DNA of 32,087 bases from Paraburkholderia sp. CNPSo 3274 (GCF_024206475.1 NZ_JAMBPR010000081.1:1-32087); one strand, 5' to 3'. Shown: positions 1 to 7,848, numbered from the stretch's first letter. Numbers and translations: made by a program. Notes: generated by a model not told the origin, from the sequence alone.

Positions 1-67
1 GTCATAAAAAAATGTTTGCATCAAAGCGATACCTGGTAGTATTGAATAATACAGACTTCGGGCGACC

Positions 68-1491
68 GTGATGAGAGAAGACGTCGACGAATTTGACGCG
101 TATCTGAATCATCTGGCGCAGGCGTTGGGGCACGCCGATCGCCATGCCGGCCTCAAGGGCTACTGTTCGGGCTTGGTAATGCCGTTGTCACGCAAGAGCG
201 TCGAGCCGATGGCTGCGCATATTGATCCCCTTCACGCGAGTGCGAAACACCAGTCACTCCACCATTTTGTGGCCAAGGCAGAATGGTCTGACCGGGCGGT
301 TCTGCAGCGGGTACGCGAATGGGTGATGCCCGCGTTCTGCCTGCACGCTGCCGACGAGGCTGGCTATTACTGGATTATTGACGACACGGGCTTCCCGAAG
401 AAAGGCAAGCATTCGGTCGGCGTAGCGCGGCAATACTGTGGGCAACTGGGCAAACAGGATAACTGCCAGATCGCCGTGAGCCTGTCGATCGCGACACAAC
501 GCGGCAGCTTGCCGATTGCCTGGCAGCTGTATGTCCCCAAGGAATGGATTGACGACCGGGAACGAGCGCGTCGCGCCGGCATTCCTGATGACCTCAACTT
601 CGAGACCAAGCCACAGATTGCGCTGGGCCAACTTCGCGAGGCTATAGCATCCGGCATTGCACCGGGCATTGTGCTTGCCGATGCCGGGTACGGCGACGAA
701 ACCGCTTTCCGGGAAAGCATAACTGAACTGGGTTTGTTGTATGCGGTAGGGATCCGGCCGGGCACCTCTGTGTGGGCGCCCGGTACGGCGCCGCTGCCGC
801 CCAAACCCTGGAGTGGGCGCGGTCAGCCACCGAAATTGTTGCGCCGTGCGCCTGGCCATAAACCGCTCGTGGTGAAGGAACTGGCCATGCAATTACCCAT
901 GAACGCCTGGCAAACCGTAACCTGGCGGGAAGGCAGCAACGCAGCCCTTTCCTCACGCTTTGCCGCCGTGCGGGTTCGTCCCGCACATCACGACTATTGG
1001 CGAAGTACCGTTCGCGACGAAGAATGGCTGCTTATTGAATGGCCTGATGGCGATACGGAGCCGCTCAAATATTTTCTCACTACCGCCCCCGAGGAGGCGA
1101 CCCTCGAGCAGCTTGTGTTCGTGACCAAAATGCGCTGGCGCATCGAGCGCGACTATCAGGACCTGAAGGCAGGAGTTCGGGCTCGGTCATTATGAAGGGC
1201 GAGGCTGGCGTGGCTTTCACCATCACGCCACACTGAGTATCGCTGCGTACGGGTTTGTGATGGCTCAGCGACTCGGAATGCAATCAGATGGACGTGGTAA
1301 AAAAAACTTCCTTGAACGCGCGCTGCCTGCCCTTCCCCCGGATTACATCCCCCGGGGCAGTCCAGCGCGCTCAACGCCACATTCCTGATTCCATTACTAC
1401 GTTGCGCATCCTGCTTGGACAAAGGCTCATGCAACGATGGCACTCTTCCTGTACAACAATAGAGCGCGCAACTGATTTTGTGACACAGTAG
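68..1491 (+). pseudogene. IS701-like DDE transposase, frameshifted remnant
   Basis: A 375-residue open frame resembles the N-terminal and catalytic part of IS701-family (IS4-like) DDE transposases: it has the DDTGFPKKG segment around residue 100, the LADAGYG segment near residue 205 and a C-terminal MRWRIERDYQDLK. The frame ends at 1195, but homologous residues continue one frame over (EFGLGHYEGRGWRGFHHH, from 1173), because one extra G is present at 1168-1169. A second +1 shift near 1359 moves the end into the frame that finishes at 1491 (RAQRHIPDSITTLR). The gene is therefore dead unless both shifts are sequencing errors. A run of eight C at 1518-1525 follows. I could not identify terminal inverted repeats, so the element boundaries are unknown. 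Confidence 0.8.
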
Positions 1492-1533
1492 TACTAACGC
1501 TTGACGAATTACATAGGCCCCCCCCGTTACTGA

Positions 1534-2562
1534 CTACTTGAGAGATCCAGAAAGGAACTGTTTGAGCCTATCGCTCTTTGGCGATGCAAACACTTCCTTC
1601 GGACAACCCTCTTCCTCGATCCTTCCTTTGTGGAAAAACACCACGCGATTCGCTACTTCTCGAGCGAATCCCATTTCGTGAGTCACCACGACCATCGTTC
1701 GCTTTTCATTCGCGAGTTCGCGCATCACGCGTAGTACCTCTCCGACCAGTTCCGGGTCCAATGCCGAGGTGGGTTCGTCAAACAAAAGGACTTCCGGCTC
1801 CATAGCAAGCGCCCTCGCGATCGCAACTCGTTGTTGCTGACCACCAGAGAGACGAGAAGGGTATGCATCGATCTTTTCTAGCATCCCTACCTTGCTCAGA
1901 TAGTGGCGCGCTCTTGTTTCCGCTTGACTCCGTGGGACCTTCAACACGCGTCGCGGCCCCTCGACTACGTTCTGAAGCACGGTCATATGAGGCCAAAGAT
2001 TAAACCCCTGAAACACCATACAAAGCTTCGCGCGCACGTGTTGCAGCTGCTTCCTGTCTCTTGCCTCCAGTTCCCCCTGCTTCCCAGCACGGAGACGTAG
2101 CTCCTCACCGCCGACAACGATGGTGCCCTGGTTCGGTCCCTCAAGAAGATTGATGCAGCGAAGAAACGTGCTCTTCCCGGATCCACTCGATCCAATCACG
2201 GCAATGACGTCCCCCTTTTCCGCGCGCAGGTCCACACCCTTCAGGACTTCGTTGGTACCGAAACGTTTGTGCAGATTCGTAACCTGCAATTGGGGGGCGA
2301 CGTCATTGCCATTTACCCCAGTTCGATTGTCAAAGTGGGAGGTCGACCTTCCTTCCACTGCAAAACGTTCCTCTGCATTGGTACCTGACTCCGCGCGAAG
2401 GGACAACGACTCCGCAGGCTTAGAAGCTTGCTCGGGCCAGGCTTCCCTCGTCGATACATCGACCGCTAGACCGTCGGCGTTCACCGAGCGAACGTTGGTG
2501 CCATCTCTGATTTCGTTCTTTGCAAGGCCCGCATGAATATTGCTCAGCAGCGATTGATTCAT
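1534..2562 (-). CDS. Polar amino-acid/guanidino-type ABC transporter ATP-binding protein
   Basis: This is the ATPase of a HisP/ArtP-type importer and acts on the cytoplasmic face with the two permeases encoded just upstream. Visible motifs are Walker A GSSGSGKST (residues 124-132), Q-loop Q185, signature LSGGQ (238-242), Walker B VLLFDE (258-263) and the switch histidine in VVVTHEM (295). The nucleotide-binding domain begins only near residue 90. The first ~88 residues are a hydrophilic extension not usual in this family, which is normally about 250 residues long. The ATG at 2562 is kept because it has a good ribosome site (AAGGGAG) and no in-frame ATG lies near the domain start. It is the last gene of a five-gene minus-strand operon, 21 bases after the permease stop. 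Confidence 0.9.
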   Translation of the reverse strand: MNQSLLSNIHAGLAKNEIRDGTNVRSVNADGLAVDVSTREAWPEQASKPAESLSLRAESGTNAEERFAVEGRSTSHFDNRTGVNGNDVAPQLQVTNLHKRFGTNEVLKGVDLRAEKGDVIAVIGSSGSGKSTFLRCINLLEGPNQGTIVVGGEELRLRAGKQGELEARDRKQLQHVRAKLCMVFQGFNLWPHMTVLQNVVEGPRRVLKVPRSQAETRARHYLSKVGMLEKIDAYPSRLSGGQQQRVAIARALAMEPEVLLFDEPTSALDPELVGEVLRVMRELANEKRTMVVVTHEMGFAREVANRVVFFHKGRIEEEGCPKEVFASPKSDRLKQFLSGSLK

Positions 2563-2583
2563 GACTCTTCGTCTCCCTTGAGG

Positions 2584-3270
2584 TTATTTGATCAGATATG
2601 CGAGCCAGCGGCGTTCGGCGAACTTGAATCCTCTCATCAGGATCGCCGTCAGCACGAAGTAGATTGCAGCTGCGCAAAGATAAGGTTCAAGCATGATGTA
2701 GTGCTCCATGCTGATCCTCTGTGCGGCCCCAGTCAGATCTAGGAGAGTCACGGCGCTCGCAAGTGCAGTCGCATGAAGTAACAGCACAATTTCATTGTTG
2801 TACTGCGGTAGTGCTTTCCGGAGCATGAGCGGTATCTGGACGGACAGTGCGAGGCGCAAAGGTGACATGCCTATACTGACTCCGGCTTCGAGTTCCCCTC
2901 GTGGAATTTCGCGAAGTGCGCCTCCGAGAATCTCGCCTGTATAGGCTACTGTGTTGAGTGTGAAAACGAATAACGTGCAGAACAATGCGCTTGAGAAGAA
3001 GCGCCACATCCAGCTGTCCCTGATCATGTCAAACTGTGACAAGCCGTAATACACCATGAAAAGTTGTATAAGCGCAGGAAAACCACGGATCGTCATCGTG
3101 TAGGCTTTTGCGGGGATGCGAAAAACCGCGTGGTTGCTGTTCAAAGCGAATGCAAATGGAATCGATAAAAGAATGCTAAAAAACGCTGAACACGCCAATA
3201 GCAGTACCGTAGTGAAAAATCCCCGAACAAACAGATCACTATTCGCTATGATCACGTGCCAGCCGTTCAT
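2584..3270 (-). CDS. ABC transporter permease, HisM/ArtM type
   Basis: A 228-residue inner-membrane permease of the HisM/ArtM family (binding-protein-dependent transport, BPD_transp_1). Several hydrophobic helices are visible. The EAA loop that docks on the ATPase appears as GELEAGVSIGMSPLRLALSV around residues 138-157. The start chosen is the ATG at 3270 (MNGWHVI), which overlaps the stop of the preceding permease as ATGA and has AAGGGGA just upstream. A longer frame reaching 3327 lies inside the preceding gene and is unlikely. It should pair with the neighbouring permease as a heterodimeric channel. Confidence 0.9.
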   Translation of the reverse strand: MNGWHVIIANSDLFVRGFFTTVLLLACSAFFSILLSIPFAFALNSNHAVFRIPAKAYTMTIRGFPALIQLFMVYYGLSQFDMIRDSWMWRFFSSALFCTLFVFTLNTVAYTGEILGGALREIPRGELEAGVSIGMSPLRLALSVQIPLMLRKALPQYNNEIVLLLHATALASAVTLLDLTGAAQRISMEHYIMLEPYLCAAAIYFVLTAILMRGFKFAERRWLAYLIK

Positions 3271-3953
3271 CGCATCCCCTTTGAGAGATGTTGGTGTAAC
3301 AATCTCAGCGCGAACACTGACGTCCAAGTTCCTGCCAGATAGAGAATGCCGGCAGCTGCATAGAATGTGAAAGGAAGACTTGTAGATTCTGATGCGCCAC
3401 GAGCGCTGAACATGAGGTCACGCAATCCAATGAGGGATGCCAACGCAGTTCCCTTGAGCAAGACCAGCCAGTTATTGGTAAGCCCCGGCAGTGCGATCCG
3501 GAACATCTGCGGAAGCAGAATTCGACGGGCAACGTTGAATCCATTCATGCCCATAGAAAGTCCAGATTCGTACTGACCCCTCGGAACACCCAAGTAGGCT
3601 GCGCGAAATGTCTGACTCATGTAGGCACCGGAGATCGCACCTAGTGTAACCACCGCAGACATGAACGGATCGAAGTCGAAACGTAGATCGACGTTTACCG
3701 TGGCGAGGAGTCGATTTAAAGCATCCGGAAGACTGTAGTACACGAGCAGGAGGAGAACAAGATCCGGTACGCCCCGATTGAGCAACGTGTACGCGTCCGC
3801 CAAACCCACAAGGAATCGCTTACCCGAAAGTCCACAAAAAGCCGCAGCCAGCCCCGCTGGAAGTCCGATTGTCAAAGCCAAAAAGGCAAGCGCTAGCGTC
3901 ACGGAGGCGCCATGAACGAGAGAAGGGAAGTATGCGGCTAGCATATCGGTCAC
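3267..3953 (-). CDS. ABC transporter permease, HisQ/ArtQ type
   Basis: A 228-residue inner-membrane permease of the HisQ/ArtQ family with a hydrophobic N-terminal half (ALAFLALTIGLPAGLAAAF) and an EAA-like cytoplasmic loop (YESGLSMGMNGFNVARRILL). The start is a GTG at 3953 that overlaps the stop of the binding-protein gene as GTGA, so translation is probably coupled. An ATG nine bases further in (MLAAYF) is the alternative. It overlaps the next permease by four bases. Its place between the binding protein and the second permease is the normal order for polar amino-acid importers. Confidence 0.9.
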   Translation of the reverse strand: MTDMLAAYFPSLVHGASVTLALAFLALTIGLPAGLAAAFCGLSGKRFLVGLADAYTLLNRGVPDLVLLLLVYYSLPDALNRLLATVNVDLRFDFDPFMSAVVTLGAISGAYMSQTFRAAYLGVPRGQYESGLSMGMNGFNVARRILLPQMFRIALPGLTNNWLVLLKGTALASLIGLRDLMFSARGASESTSLPFTFYAAAGILYLAGTWTSVFALRLLHQHLSKGMR

Positions 3954-4735
3954 TTTTTGGGCAAGGCCGAGACGTCGTACGTGAAGTACTTGTCGTTAAT
4001 TGCCTTGAATGATCCGTCCTGCTTCATTTTTGCCAGTGCGTCGTTAAGCTTCGCAAGCAACTCTGTATTCTGCTTCCCAACTGCGATTGCAACACCCTCA
4101 CCCAATTCCGGCGCCTGACCACTTGCAAAGACCGGTCCGACGAATCCGTACCGTTGGGCATTTTCCGGTTTGTTTAGAAAGGTCTGCTGAATCTGAATCA
4201 CGAGGTTGAAAACCAGATCAACCCGCCCGTTTGTGAGATCCAAAAATGGCGCGCTGCCGGAAGAGTACCGCTTGATCGTCGCTTCCTTTCCAAAATGCGC
4301 GGTAACGAACGCATCCTGAGGAGTGCCCAGCTGCACACCAATCACTTTGCCTTTCAGCCCGTCGGGAGTGATCTGAATGGTGTCGCCCTTTTTGCCTACG
4401 AATGCAAATCGCGGGTACATATACGGCGTCGTAAAACTGAATGCTTTCTTGCGCTCTTCCGTGATGTTGAGCGCTGAGATCAGAACGTCGTACTTCCCGC
4501 TAATTAACCCGGGAATCATCCCGTTCCACTCCGCGGCAATAAGGTTACAGGGCTCATCGATGCGCTTGCAGAGCGCATTCATAAGGTCAATATCAAATCC
4601 CTGTAATTTCCCGTCCGGAGCAATTGATTCAAACGGCGGCGAAGTGGCGTCGATGGCAACACGAATATCTTTACCGAACGCAGTCGAGCTGATCGCCACG
4701 AGCGTGGCGAATAGCGCGGCACAGAGCTTTTTCAT
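3950..4735 (-). CDS. Periplasmic solute-binding protein, family 3 (HisJ/ArtJ-like), probably for a guanidino compound
   Basis: A 261-residue precursor with a clear signal peptide (KK, hydrophobic core, cleavage probably after AFG at residue 21). It aligns by eye with HisJ-type family-3 binding proteins through the VAIDATSPPFE, QGFDIDLM, DVLISALNITEERKK and LKGKVIGVQLGT segments. The arginine that binds the ligand carboxylate in HisJ (R77) is present as R109. The aspartate that binds the alpha-amino group (HisJ D161, in FQDE) is replaced by L178 (FNLV). This suggests a ligand with a carboxylate or similar anion but no alpha-amino group. The ATG at 4735 is preferred over an in-frame TTG at 4744 because it places the KK motif at the N-terminus. 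The gene lies 25 bases downstream of a ureohydrolase gene. Confidence 0.88.
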   Translation of the reverse strand: MKKLCAALFATLVAISSTAFGKDIRVAIDATSPPFESIAPDGKLQGFDIDLMNALCKRIDEPCNLIAAEWNGMIPGLISGKYDVLISALNITEERKKAFSFTTPYMYPRFAFVGKKGDTIQITPDGLKGKVIGVQLGTPQDAFVTAHFGKEATIKRYSSGSAPFLDLTNGRVDLVFNLVIQIQQTFLNKPENAQRYGFVGPVFASGQAPELGEGVAIAVGKQNTELLAKLNDALAKMKQDGSFKAINDKYFTYDVSALPKK

Positions 4736-4760
4736 GGTCGTCAACTTTTAGATTAGAAGG

Positions 4761-5756
4761 TCAAACGGTATGGCGTTCCGCAACGCCACGGAGGAAATGC
4801 AGAACCAGAATCGCCGCCGTGAGCGCTGTCGTGTTATTCAAGTCGAAAGGCGGAGAGATTTCGACGATATCGAACCCTGCCACCCTTGGACAACGCCCAA
4901 GGTCATACAATGCGATTGCGAGATCTCGTGCATCGAGCCCGTTGGGATTAGGAGAAGCAGTTCCTGGAGCCTGAGTCTGGTCGATCGCATCGATGTCTAG
5001 CGATACATAAACTGCATCCGTCTGATCGCATGCTCGATCCAGAGCTTCTTTCACATATCCGAGTAGTCCGTTGCGCCTCACCGCTGTGTTGGTGACGACC
5101 GTGACCCCTTCTTCGATTGCATAATCGTGATGTTCGGGGTTGTTGCAAAACTCGGCGATGCCGATCTGCGTCATATTCCAGCCCTTGATTGGCGAGCCTT
5201 CAAAGTTCAGCGCCTTACGGAACGGGACACCACTGGATTCGAAACCGAAGTGTGCTTCGCGAAGATCATGGTGTGCGTCAAAATGGACGATGCCGACCCG
5301 TTGACCACCTTTTGCAGTACATAATCCCTCTAAAATCGGCCAGCTAACCGAATGGTCGCCTCCAATGGTCACCGGAACGATGTTGCGCTCAAACAATGTC
5401 CGCATGACTGTGGTGACATTGCTGAAGCTTCCCTTCATGTCTGTCAAGACGGTCTTGATGTCGCCAATGTCGGCGGTTCGAAGGCGATCGCCGAAGCGCT
5501 TTCGGGATTCGCCCGAATACGTCGTAAAATAGCCAAGGGCCGCCCGAACCGCATCGGGCCCATGCCGCGAGCCGGTCCGCACAGAGGATGCCCCGTCGAA
5601 AGGCACCCCTACTAGACATGCATCGAGGTCAAGCGTTGCCCGGTATGCCAACGCTGCGTGCGCTCGCTGTTCTGCGGGATCGCCCTTAAGACGGTTCACG
5701 ATGATTCCGGGAGGGTCCATTAGCTCGAAAAGGCCCCCAGCACCAGCTTTTTCCAT
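4761..5756 (-). CDS. Ureohydrolase (agmatinase/guanidinobutyrase family)
   Basis: A 331-residue member of the arginase/agmatinase/formiminoglutamase superfamily, which hydrolyses a guanidino (or formimino) group with a binuclear Mn centre; some relatives use Ni. Predicted metal ligands are H135 (GGDHS), D160, H162 and D164 (DAHHD), and D254 and D256 (SLDID), followed by the family APGT segment (264-267) and E299 in the DIVEISPPFD block. The active site looks intact. The frame opens 29 codons earlier with a TTG at 5843 that lacks a ribosome site, so the ATG at 5756 (upstream GGAGCGAG) is preferred. The exact substrate (agmatine, 4-guanidinobutanoate, 3-guanidinopropionate or guanidine) cannot be read from these motifs. 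It is the first gene of the operon with the importer. Confidence 0.88.
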   Translation of the reverse strand: MEKAGAGGLFELMDPPGIIVNRLKGDPAEQRAHAALAYRATLDLDACLVGVPFDGASSVRTGSRHGPDAVRAALGYFTTYSGESRKRFGDRLRTADIGDIKTVLTDMKGSFSNVTTVMRTLFERNIVPVTIGGDHSVSWPILEGLCTAKGGQRVGIVHFDAHHDLREAHFGFESSGVPFRKALNFEGSPIKGWNMTQIGIAEFCNNPEHHDYAIEEGVTVVTNTAVRRNGLLGYVKEALDRACDQTDAVYVSLDIDAIDQTQAPGTASPNPNGLDARDLAIALYDLGRCPRVAGFDIVEISPPFDLNNTTALTAAILVLHFLRGVAERHTV

Positions 5757-5828
5757 TGTCTCGCTCGCTCCAGTGGGTCGAAGGCACGAAGCCTTCAGAT
5801 CAGCGCTTCGCGGCGCACCGTGAAGCAC

Positions 5829-5857
5829 AGTTTTCGCGCACAAAAAGCTATTGTCAA
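5829..5857 (-). promoter_or_regulatory. Possible sigma70-type promoter of the ureohydrolase-ABC operon
   Basis: On the minus strand a perfect TTGACA (5852-5857) is followed after 17 bases by a poor -10 (AAAACT, 5829-5834). It lies upstream of the preferred ATG at 5756 and within the alternative TTG-initiated extension, which supports the shorter protein. The weak -10 suggests dependence on an activator or that the promoter is elsewhere. Confidence 0.25.
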
Positions 5858-5967
5858 GTCACTTTCTTAACAAGATCGATGCTTTCCATGAGCGCTCACG
5901 CAAGCAATGTTGTATGTAAGCGATCCATTATCGACGTCTACCCAACAGTACTCTGAGCGGGGAGCAT

Positions 5968-5999
5968 AGGTGTCCACCTACTATTGAAGGTGGACACCT
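5968..5999 (+). promoter_or_regulatory. Perfect 12-bp inverted repeat covering the ribosome site of IS66 tnpA 1
   Basis: AGGTGTCCACCT (5968-5979) and its exact reverse complement AGGTGGACACCT (5988-5999) are separated by eight bases. The second arm ends directly at the tnpA ATG (6000) and contains the only Shine-Dalgarno-like stretch (AAGGTGG). In RNA the hairpin would hide the ribosome site, as known for read-through protection in IS10 and others. It could also be a protein-binding operator. Confidence 0.6.
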
Positions 6000-6515
6000 A
6001 TGGCCGACAAAGACTCGGAGTTAAAAGTAGTTCGCAAGAGTGCCGACGGTCGTCGGCGCTACAACGAGAAGAGCAAGCGGGTACTGATCGAGGCGGCGTT
6101 GCAGCCGGGCGTATCGGTGGCTCGGTTGGCGCAGGAGCACGGAGTCAATGCCAACCTGTTGCGCAAGTGGATCACGAAGTTCTTGATGGAGCGCGAGCAA
6201 GGCATCTTGCCAATACAGCACGCCAGTGATGACGCCGCCTCGCCGGATGAGGTTGATGGCGTGGCCATCGACCAGCCGGATTCGCGTGAGCTCGTCGCTA
6301 CCACTGCTGCACTTCCCGCGTTCGTGCCGGTCGTTTCGATACCGACTGCGCCGGTGCCGACACCGCCGCATTCGTCCATGGCGCTCGCGCTGCATGTGCG
6401 ACTGGCCAACGGTGTCGAGCTCGAGATGGGCAAAGCCATCGCGACCATCGACGAACTGACCTCGCTGGTCCAGATTCTGGGGAGGATGCCGTGTTCCGGT
6501 TCGACGAAAACCTGA
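6000..6515 (+). CDS. tnpA: IS66-family accessory protein TnpA
   Basis: A 171-residue protein of the IS66 TnpA (IS66 Orf1) type. The N-terminal half is a helix-turn-helix domain with the family pattern RRYNEKSKRVLIEAALQPGVSVARLAQEHGVNANLLRKW (split here over residues ~18-56). The C-terminal part is proline- and valine-rich and ends in a conserved acidic stretch (ELEMGKAIATIDELTSLVQIL). It is needed with TnpB and TnpC for transposition in this family, but here TnpB is truncated and TnpC absent. The ATG at 6000 follows directly on a 12-bp inverted repeat. Confidence 0.82.
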   Translation: MADKDSELKVVRKSADGRRRYNEKSKRVLIEAALQPGVSVARLAQEHGVNANLLRKWITKFLMEREQGILPIQHASDDAASPDEVDGVAIDQPDSRELVATTAALPAFVPVVSIPTAPVPTPPHSSMALALHVRLANGVELEMGKAIATIDELTSLVQILGRMPCSGSTKT

Positions 6516-6625
6516 AAGTGTACCTGCACCGCGATCCTGTCGATTTCCGCTACGGCATGAACAGCCTCTCGATTCTCGTCGAGCAGGCCATGCATCTGAA
6601 CCCGATGGACGTAAGCACCCGGTGA
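6491..6625 (+). pseudogene. tnpB: IS66 TnpB N-terminal fragment
   Basis: From a GTG at 6491 with GGGAGG upstream, 40 codons match the start of IS66 TnpB (FRFDENLKVYLHRDPVDFRYGMN; residues 2-24). The frame then runs into the terminal repeat of the second IS66 element at 6611 and stops at 6623-6625 (TGA). It overlaps the tnpA end by 25 bases, the normal IS66 arrangement. The remaining ~70 residues of TnpB are missing, so this is an insertion-disrupted gene. Confidence 0.75.
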
Positions 6626-6663
6626 AGTCATCTTGATTGCGTAAGGCTCGAAGGCGAGGATCG

Positions 6664-6688
6664 TGTCCATCTAAATTTTTAATGGACA
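6664..6688 (+). promoter_or_regulatory. Inverted repeat directly before IS66 tnpA 2
   Basis: TGTCCAT (6664-6670) and ATGGACA (6682-6688) form a 7-bp inverted repeat with an 11-base loop, ending two bases before the tnpA ATG at 6690. Position and core (TGTCCA/TGGACA) are the same as in the longer repeat before tnpA of the first IS66, so the arrangement looks conserved between two divergent elements. Confidence 0.5.
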
Positions 6689-6689
6689 G

Positions 6690-7085
6690 ATGTACATGAT
6701 GGACGAGATCGAGGTGACGCAGGAGGTCGTGCAACCGACACGACGTCGGCGGCATAGCAAGGAGTTCAAGGCGCAAGTCATCCGGGCGGCGATGCAGCCC
6801 AACGTATCGATCGCGGCGGTAGCACTGCACTATCGCTTGAATGCCAACATGCTCCGAAGCTGGGTGGCGGCGCAGGAGGAGCTGGATGCGGCCGAGCTCG
6901 CCCGCAAGTCAATGAGCGTGCCATCGGCAGAATTTGTGCCGTTGCAGCTGGAAGCGTCCGGAGCTGCATCTGGCGCGACAGAGATCATGATCGAGGTACG
7001 TCGGGGTGCGGCAACGGTGACTGTACGTTGGCCGTTATCCGCAGCCAGCGATTGTGCGGTGTGGTTGCAGGGGTGGCTGCGGTGA
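6690..7085 (+). CDS. tnpA: IS66-family accessory protein TnpA
   Basis: A 131-residue IS66 TnpA with the HTH pattern RRRRHSKEFKAQVIRAAM followed by VSIAAVALHYRLNANMLRSW (residues ~18-57) and the usual C-terminal IEVRRGAATVTVRWP block. It is clearly divergent from the tnpA at 6000, so the two IS66 elements are different species of the family. The start is the ATG at 6690; two further in-frame ATGs follow within four codons. Its stop overlaps the tnpB start as GTGA. Confidence 0.82.
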   Translation: MYMMDEIEVTQEVVQPTRRRRHSKEFKAQVIRAAMQPNVSIAAVALHYRLNANMLRSWVAAQEELDAAELARKSMSVPSAEFVPLQLEASGAASGATEIMIEVRRGAATVTVRWPLSAASDCAVWLQGWLR

Positions 7086-7417
7086 TCCGCATCGACGCGA
7101 TCTGGCTGGCGACCGAACCGCTGGATATGCGCGCCGGCACAGATACGATTCTGGCGCGCGTGGTGAAGGTGTTCGGCGCAGCGCGGCCACATCACGCCTA
7201 TCTGTTCGCCAACAGGCATTCGACGCGCATGAAGGTGCTCGTCTATGACGGGTTCGGAATCTGGCTGGCCGCGCGTCGCCTGAACAAGGGCCGGTTCGTC
7301 TGGACGAACGGTGAGCAGACGATCGCGACCGCGCTCAATCCCGAGCAGTTGCGTGCGTTGGTGACCGGACTGCCCTGGCAGACGTTGGTTCACGATCACG
7401 CGATCACGGTCGTGTAA
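7082..7417 (+). CDS. tnpB: IS66-family accessory protein TnpB
   Basis: A 111-residue protein, full length for IS66 TnpB (Orf2). It carries the family features IWLATEPLDMRAGTDT (residues ~6-21), LFANRHSTRMKVLVYDGFGIWLAARRL split over ~39-66, and a GRFVW motif. The GTG start at 7082 overlaps the tnpA stop by four bases, so translation is coupled. TnpB is required for IS66 transposition in the systems studied, but its molecular role is not settled. Confidence 0.88.
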   Translation: MIRIDAIWLATEPLDMRAGTDTILARVVKVFGAARPHHAYLFANRHSTRMKVLVYDGFGIWLAARRLNKGRFVWTNGEQTIATALNPEQLRALVTGLPWQTLVHDHAITVV

Positions 7418-7475
7418 TACCCCCAGAGCCGTAAGCTTGCTTCCGTCGCGGGTGAGGTTCTGGCAGACTGCCTGC

Positions 7476-7715
7476 ATGGACCTGCCCGCCGACCTCGACA
7501 CCCTGAGCCACGACGAACTGCGCACGCTGGCCGCGCGGTTAATGTCGCAGGTTGGTGAGAACGAACGGGAGCTGCATTACCGGCAGACACGTATCGAGCA
7601 GCTCGCGCATGAGATTGCTGTACTGAAGCGCATGCAGTTCGGCCGGCGTAGCGAACAGACCAACAGCGAGCAGATGAGCCTGCTCAATGAGGCGATTGAC
7701 GCCGATCTGGCGTAG
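7476..7715 (+). pseudogene. tnpC: IS66 TnpC transposase, N-terminal fragment
   Basis: From an ATG at 7476, 79 codons match the coiled-coil N-terminus of IS66 transposase: a leucine/glutamate-rich helix, then LKRMQFGRRSEQ (residues ~48-59) and LLNEAIDADLA. The frame stops at TAG (7713-7715), which is the first sequence of the inserted Tn7-like element. The DDE catalytic part is absent from the window. Confidence 0.8.
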
Positions 7716-7848
7716 AACAAAACAAAGATGTCAATTCGAAATCCCGGAAGCGTGGGGATTCCGCACGCCGAATTGACGACTTTATTTGCAGTCTCAACGA
7801 AATAAAGTCGTCAATTCGCATAAGTCCGCATTAAATTCGTCAATTCGC
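7713..7848 (+). repeat. Left end of the Tn7-like element with four TnsB-type repeats
   Basis: Four copies of a TAAAGnyGTCAATTCG-like repeat are visible: 7724-7738 (AAAGATGTCAATTCG), 7769-7784 (inverted), 7803-7818 (TAAAGTCGTCAATTCG) and 7831-7848 (TTAAATTCGTCAATTCGC). Multiple short repeats at each end are the hallmark of transposase binding sites in Tn7-like and Tn5053-like elements. The outermost copy lies 11 bases inside the inferred boundary. Confidence 0.75.

Larger units (their letters stand above)
5916..6610 (+). mobile_element. IS66-family element 1, 5' part only
   Basis: The left end is taken at GTAAGCG (5916), the usual IS66-family terminal sequence. The element carries tnpA and the first 40 codons of tnpB, then stops where a second IS66-type end (GTAAGCACCCGGTGAA, from 6611) begins. 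The rest of tnpB, tnpC and the right end are not in the window. Its insertion point lies between the ureohydrolase operon promoter region and unknown DNA. Confidence 0.65.
6611..7712 (+). mobile_element. IS66-family element 2, 5' part, inserted in element 1
   Basis: It starts with GTAAGCACCCGGTGAA at 6611, within tnpB of element 1 and in the same orientation. It holds tnpA, tnpB and the first ~79 codons of tnpC, and is cut at 7713 by the left end of the Tn7-like transposon. Its right end is not visible in the window, so the far side of the insertion has been lost or moved. Confidence 0.7.

Noticed and set aside
1518..1525. C8 run as a regulatory slippery site
   Set aside because: It lies outside any intact gene, after a dead transposase.
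5757..5915. Guanidine riboswitch or other structured leader before the ureohydrolase gene
   Set aside because: I looked because the operon may handle guanidino compounds, but no guanidine-I, -II or -III type motif (such as ACGR tetraloop hairpins) is visible in this short leader.
7769..7848. CRISPR-like short repeats near 7.8 kb
   Set aside because: The repeats are short, partly inverted and irregularly spaced; they match transposon end sites repeated at 17.8-17.9 kb.
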